Assembly: GCF_014200175.1 (NCBI RefSeq)
Contig: NZ_JACHBD010000015.1
Span: 33,908 to 97,907, forward strand
Direction of reading: 5' to 3'
Length of the DNA: 64,000 nt
Origin: Rhizobium lentis
GTDB taxonomy: Bacteria; Pseudomonadota; Alphaproteobacteria; Rhizobiales; Rhizobiaceae
This document shows, piece by piece, positions 63,867-64,000 of the stretch (position 1 is its first letter; each line of letters opens with the position of its first letter). The position numbers and the translations under genes are program-made. The notes beneath the pieces are model-generated. The model saw only the letters and a list, made by a program, of their open reading frames with translations. It made no database searches and was not told the origin of the DNA.

Positions 63867-64000
63867 ATGGACGTTCGCGCCGCCGTAGCCGTTCAGGCCG
63901 GAAAGCCGCTCGAAGTGATGACCGTGCAGCTCGACGGTCCGAAGGCCGGCGAAGTGCTGGTCGAGGTCAAGGCGACCGGCATCTGCCACACCGACGATTT
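63867..64000 (+). CDS. Class III alcohol dehydrogenase/S-(hydroxymethyl)glutathione dehydrogenase (start only)
   Basis: The first 44 codons before the window ends: MDVRAAVAVQAGKPLEVMTV and VEVKATGICHTDDF. This is the N-terminus of zinc-dependent class III ADH with the first catalytic zinc Cys in GICHTD. It would detoxify formaldehyde with glutathione. GGGAGATC before the ATG is the ribosome binding site. Only the start is visible, so the class is a likely guess. Confidence 0.8.
   Translation, partial: MDVRAAVAVQAGKPLEVMTVQLDGPKAGEVLVEVKATGICHTDD

Overview
The window looks like chromosome of an alphaproteobacterium of the order Hyphomicrobiales, most likely the Rhizobium etli/leguminosarum group. 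The reasons are high GC, the SecG with a long Ala/Pro-rich tail, DUF2336, DUF1489 and bacterial transglutaminase-like (BTLCP) proteins, a single-chain L-serine dehydratase, and the order of the housekeeping genes. The species is an inference, since no search was possible.

Layout. 0-12 kb: pyrG (partial), secG, tpiA, a secreted alpha/beta hydrolase, parE, a decayed phytase-like esterase remnant, an AI-2E-type membrane protein, a GNAT, DUF2336, and a flavin reductase/nitroreductase pair. 12-29 kb: thrS, yidD with an IscU/SufU-like scaffold, folE, hisI, a patatin, CBS, rhomboid, PAS-like and PilZ proteins, pip, a BTLCP protease, a D,D-carboxypeptidase with a SPOR domain, and sdaA. A small-RNA or attenuator candidate sits upstream of the rhomboid gene. 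29-35 kb: a minus-strand operon gcdH, 3-hydroxyacyl-CoA dehydrogenase, ETF-QO and CaiB-type CoA-transferase, with a divergent LysR regulator. This is a near complete glutarate to glutaryl-CoA to acetoacetyl-CoA route including its electron outlet. 35-52.8 kb: a catabolic regulon (below). 52.9-64 kb: DUF599, an acyltransferase-like membrane protein, a MerR regulator, mgtE, a degenerate peptide deformylase, a BON protein, a small secreted repeat protein, tRNA-Leu(GAG), lipB, a DMT exporter, a biotin-dependent carboxylase alpha subunit (pccA-type), and the start of a class III alcohol dehydrogenase.

The most striking part is 35.2-52.8 kb. A palindrome, TGCTAACGTTAGCA, or a close variant occurs in front of six transcription units and, in weaker form, in front of the LacI-family gene at 50.0 kb. 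Each copy lies just downstream of a TTGAC-type -35 box and overlaps or abuts the expected -10. The sites tie together a LivHMGF-type ABC transporter with its binding protein, an extradiol-type dioxygenase, a zinc-site-degenerate MDR reductase, an FMN reductase, a cupin, a carboxymuconolactone-decarboxylase-family protein, an FAH-family hydrolase, and a second set: D-2-hydroxyacid dehydrogenase, APH-fold kinase, divergent enolase and PEP carboxylase. Read together this suggests uptake and ring or C-C cleavage of an aromatic-like compound, followed by a 2-hydroxyacid/glycerate to phosphoglycerate to PEP to oxaloacetate branch. The enolase has changed active-site residues, so its real substrate is open. 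The substrate and the pathway order are inference; the operator set and the gene content are seen directly.

No insertion sequence, CRISPR array, phage gene or rRNA was seen.
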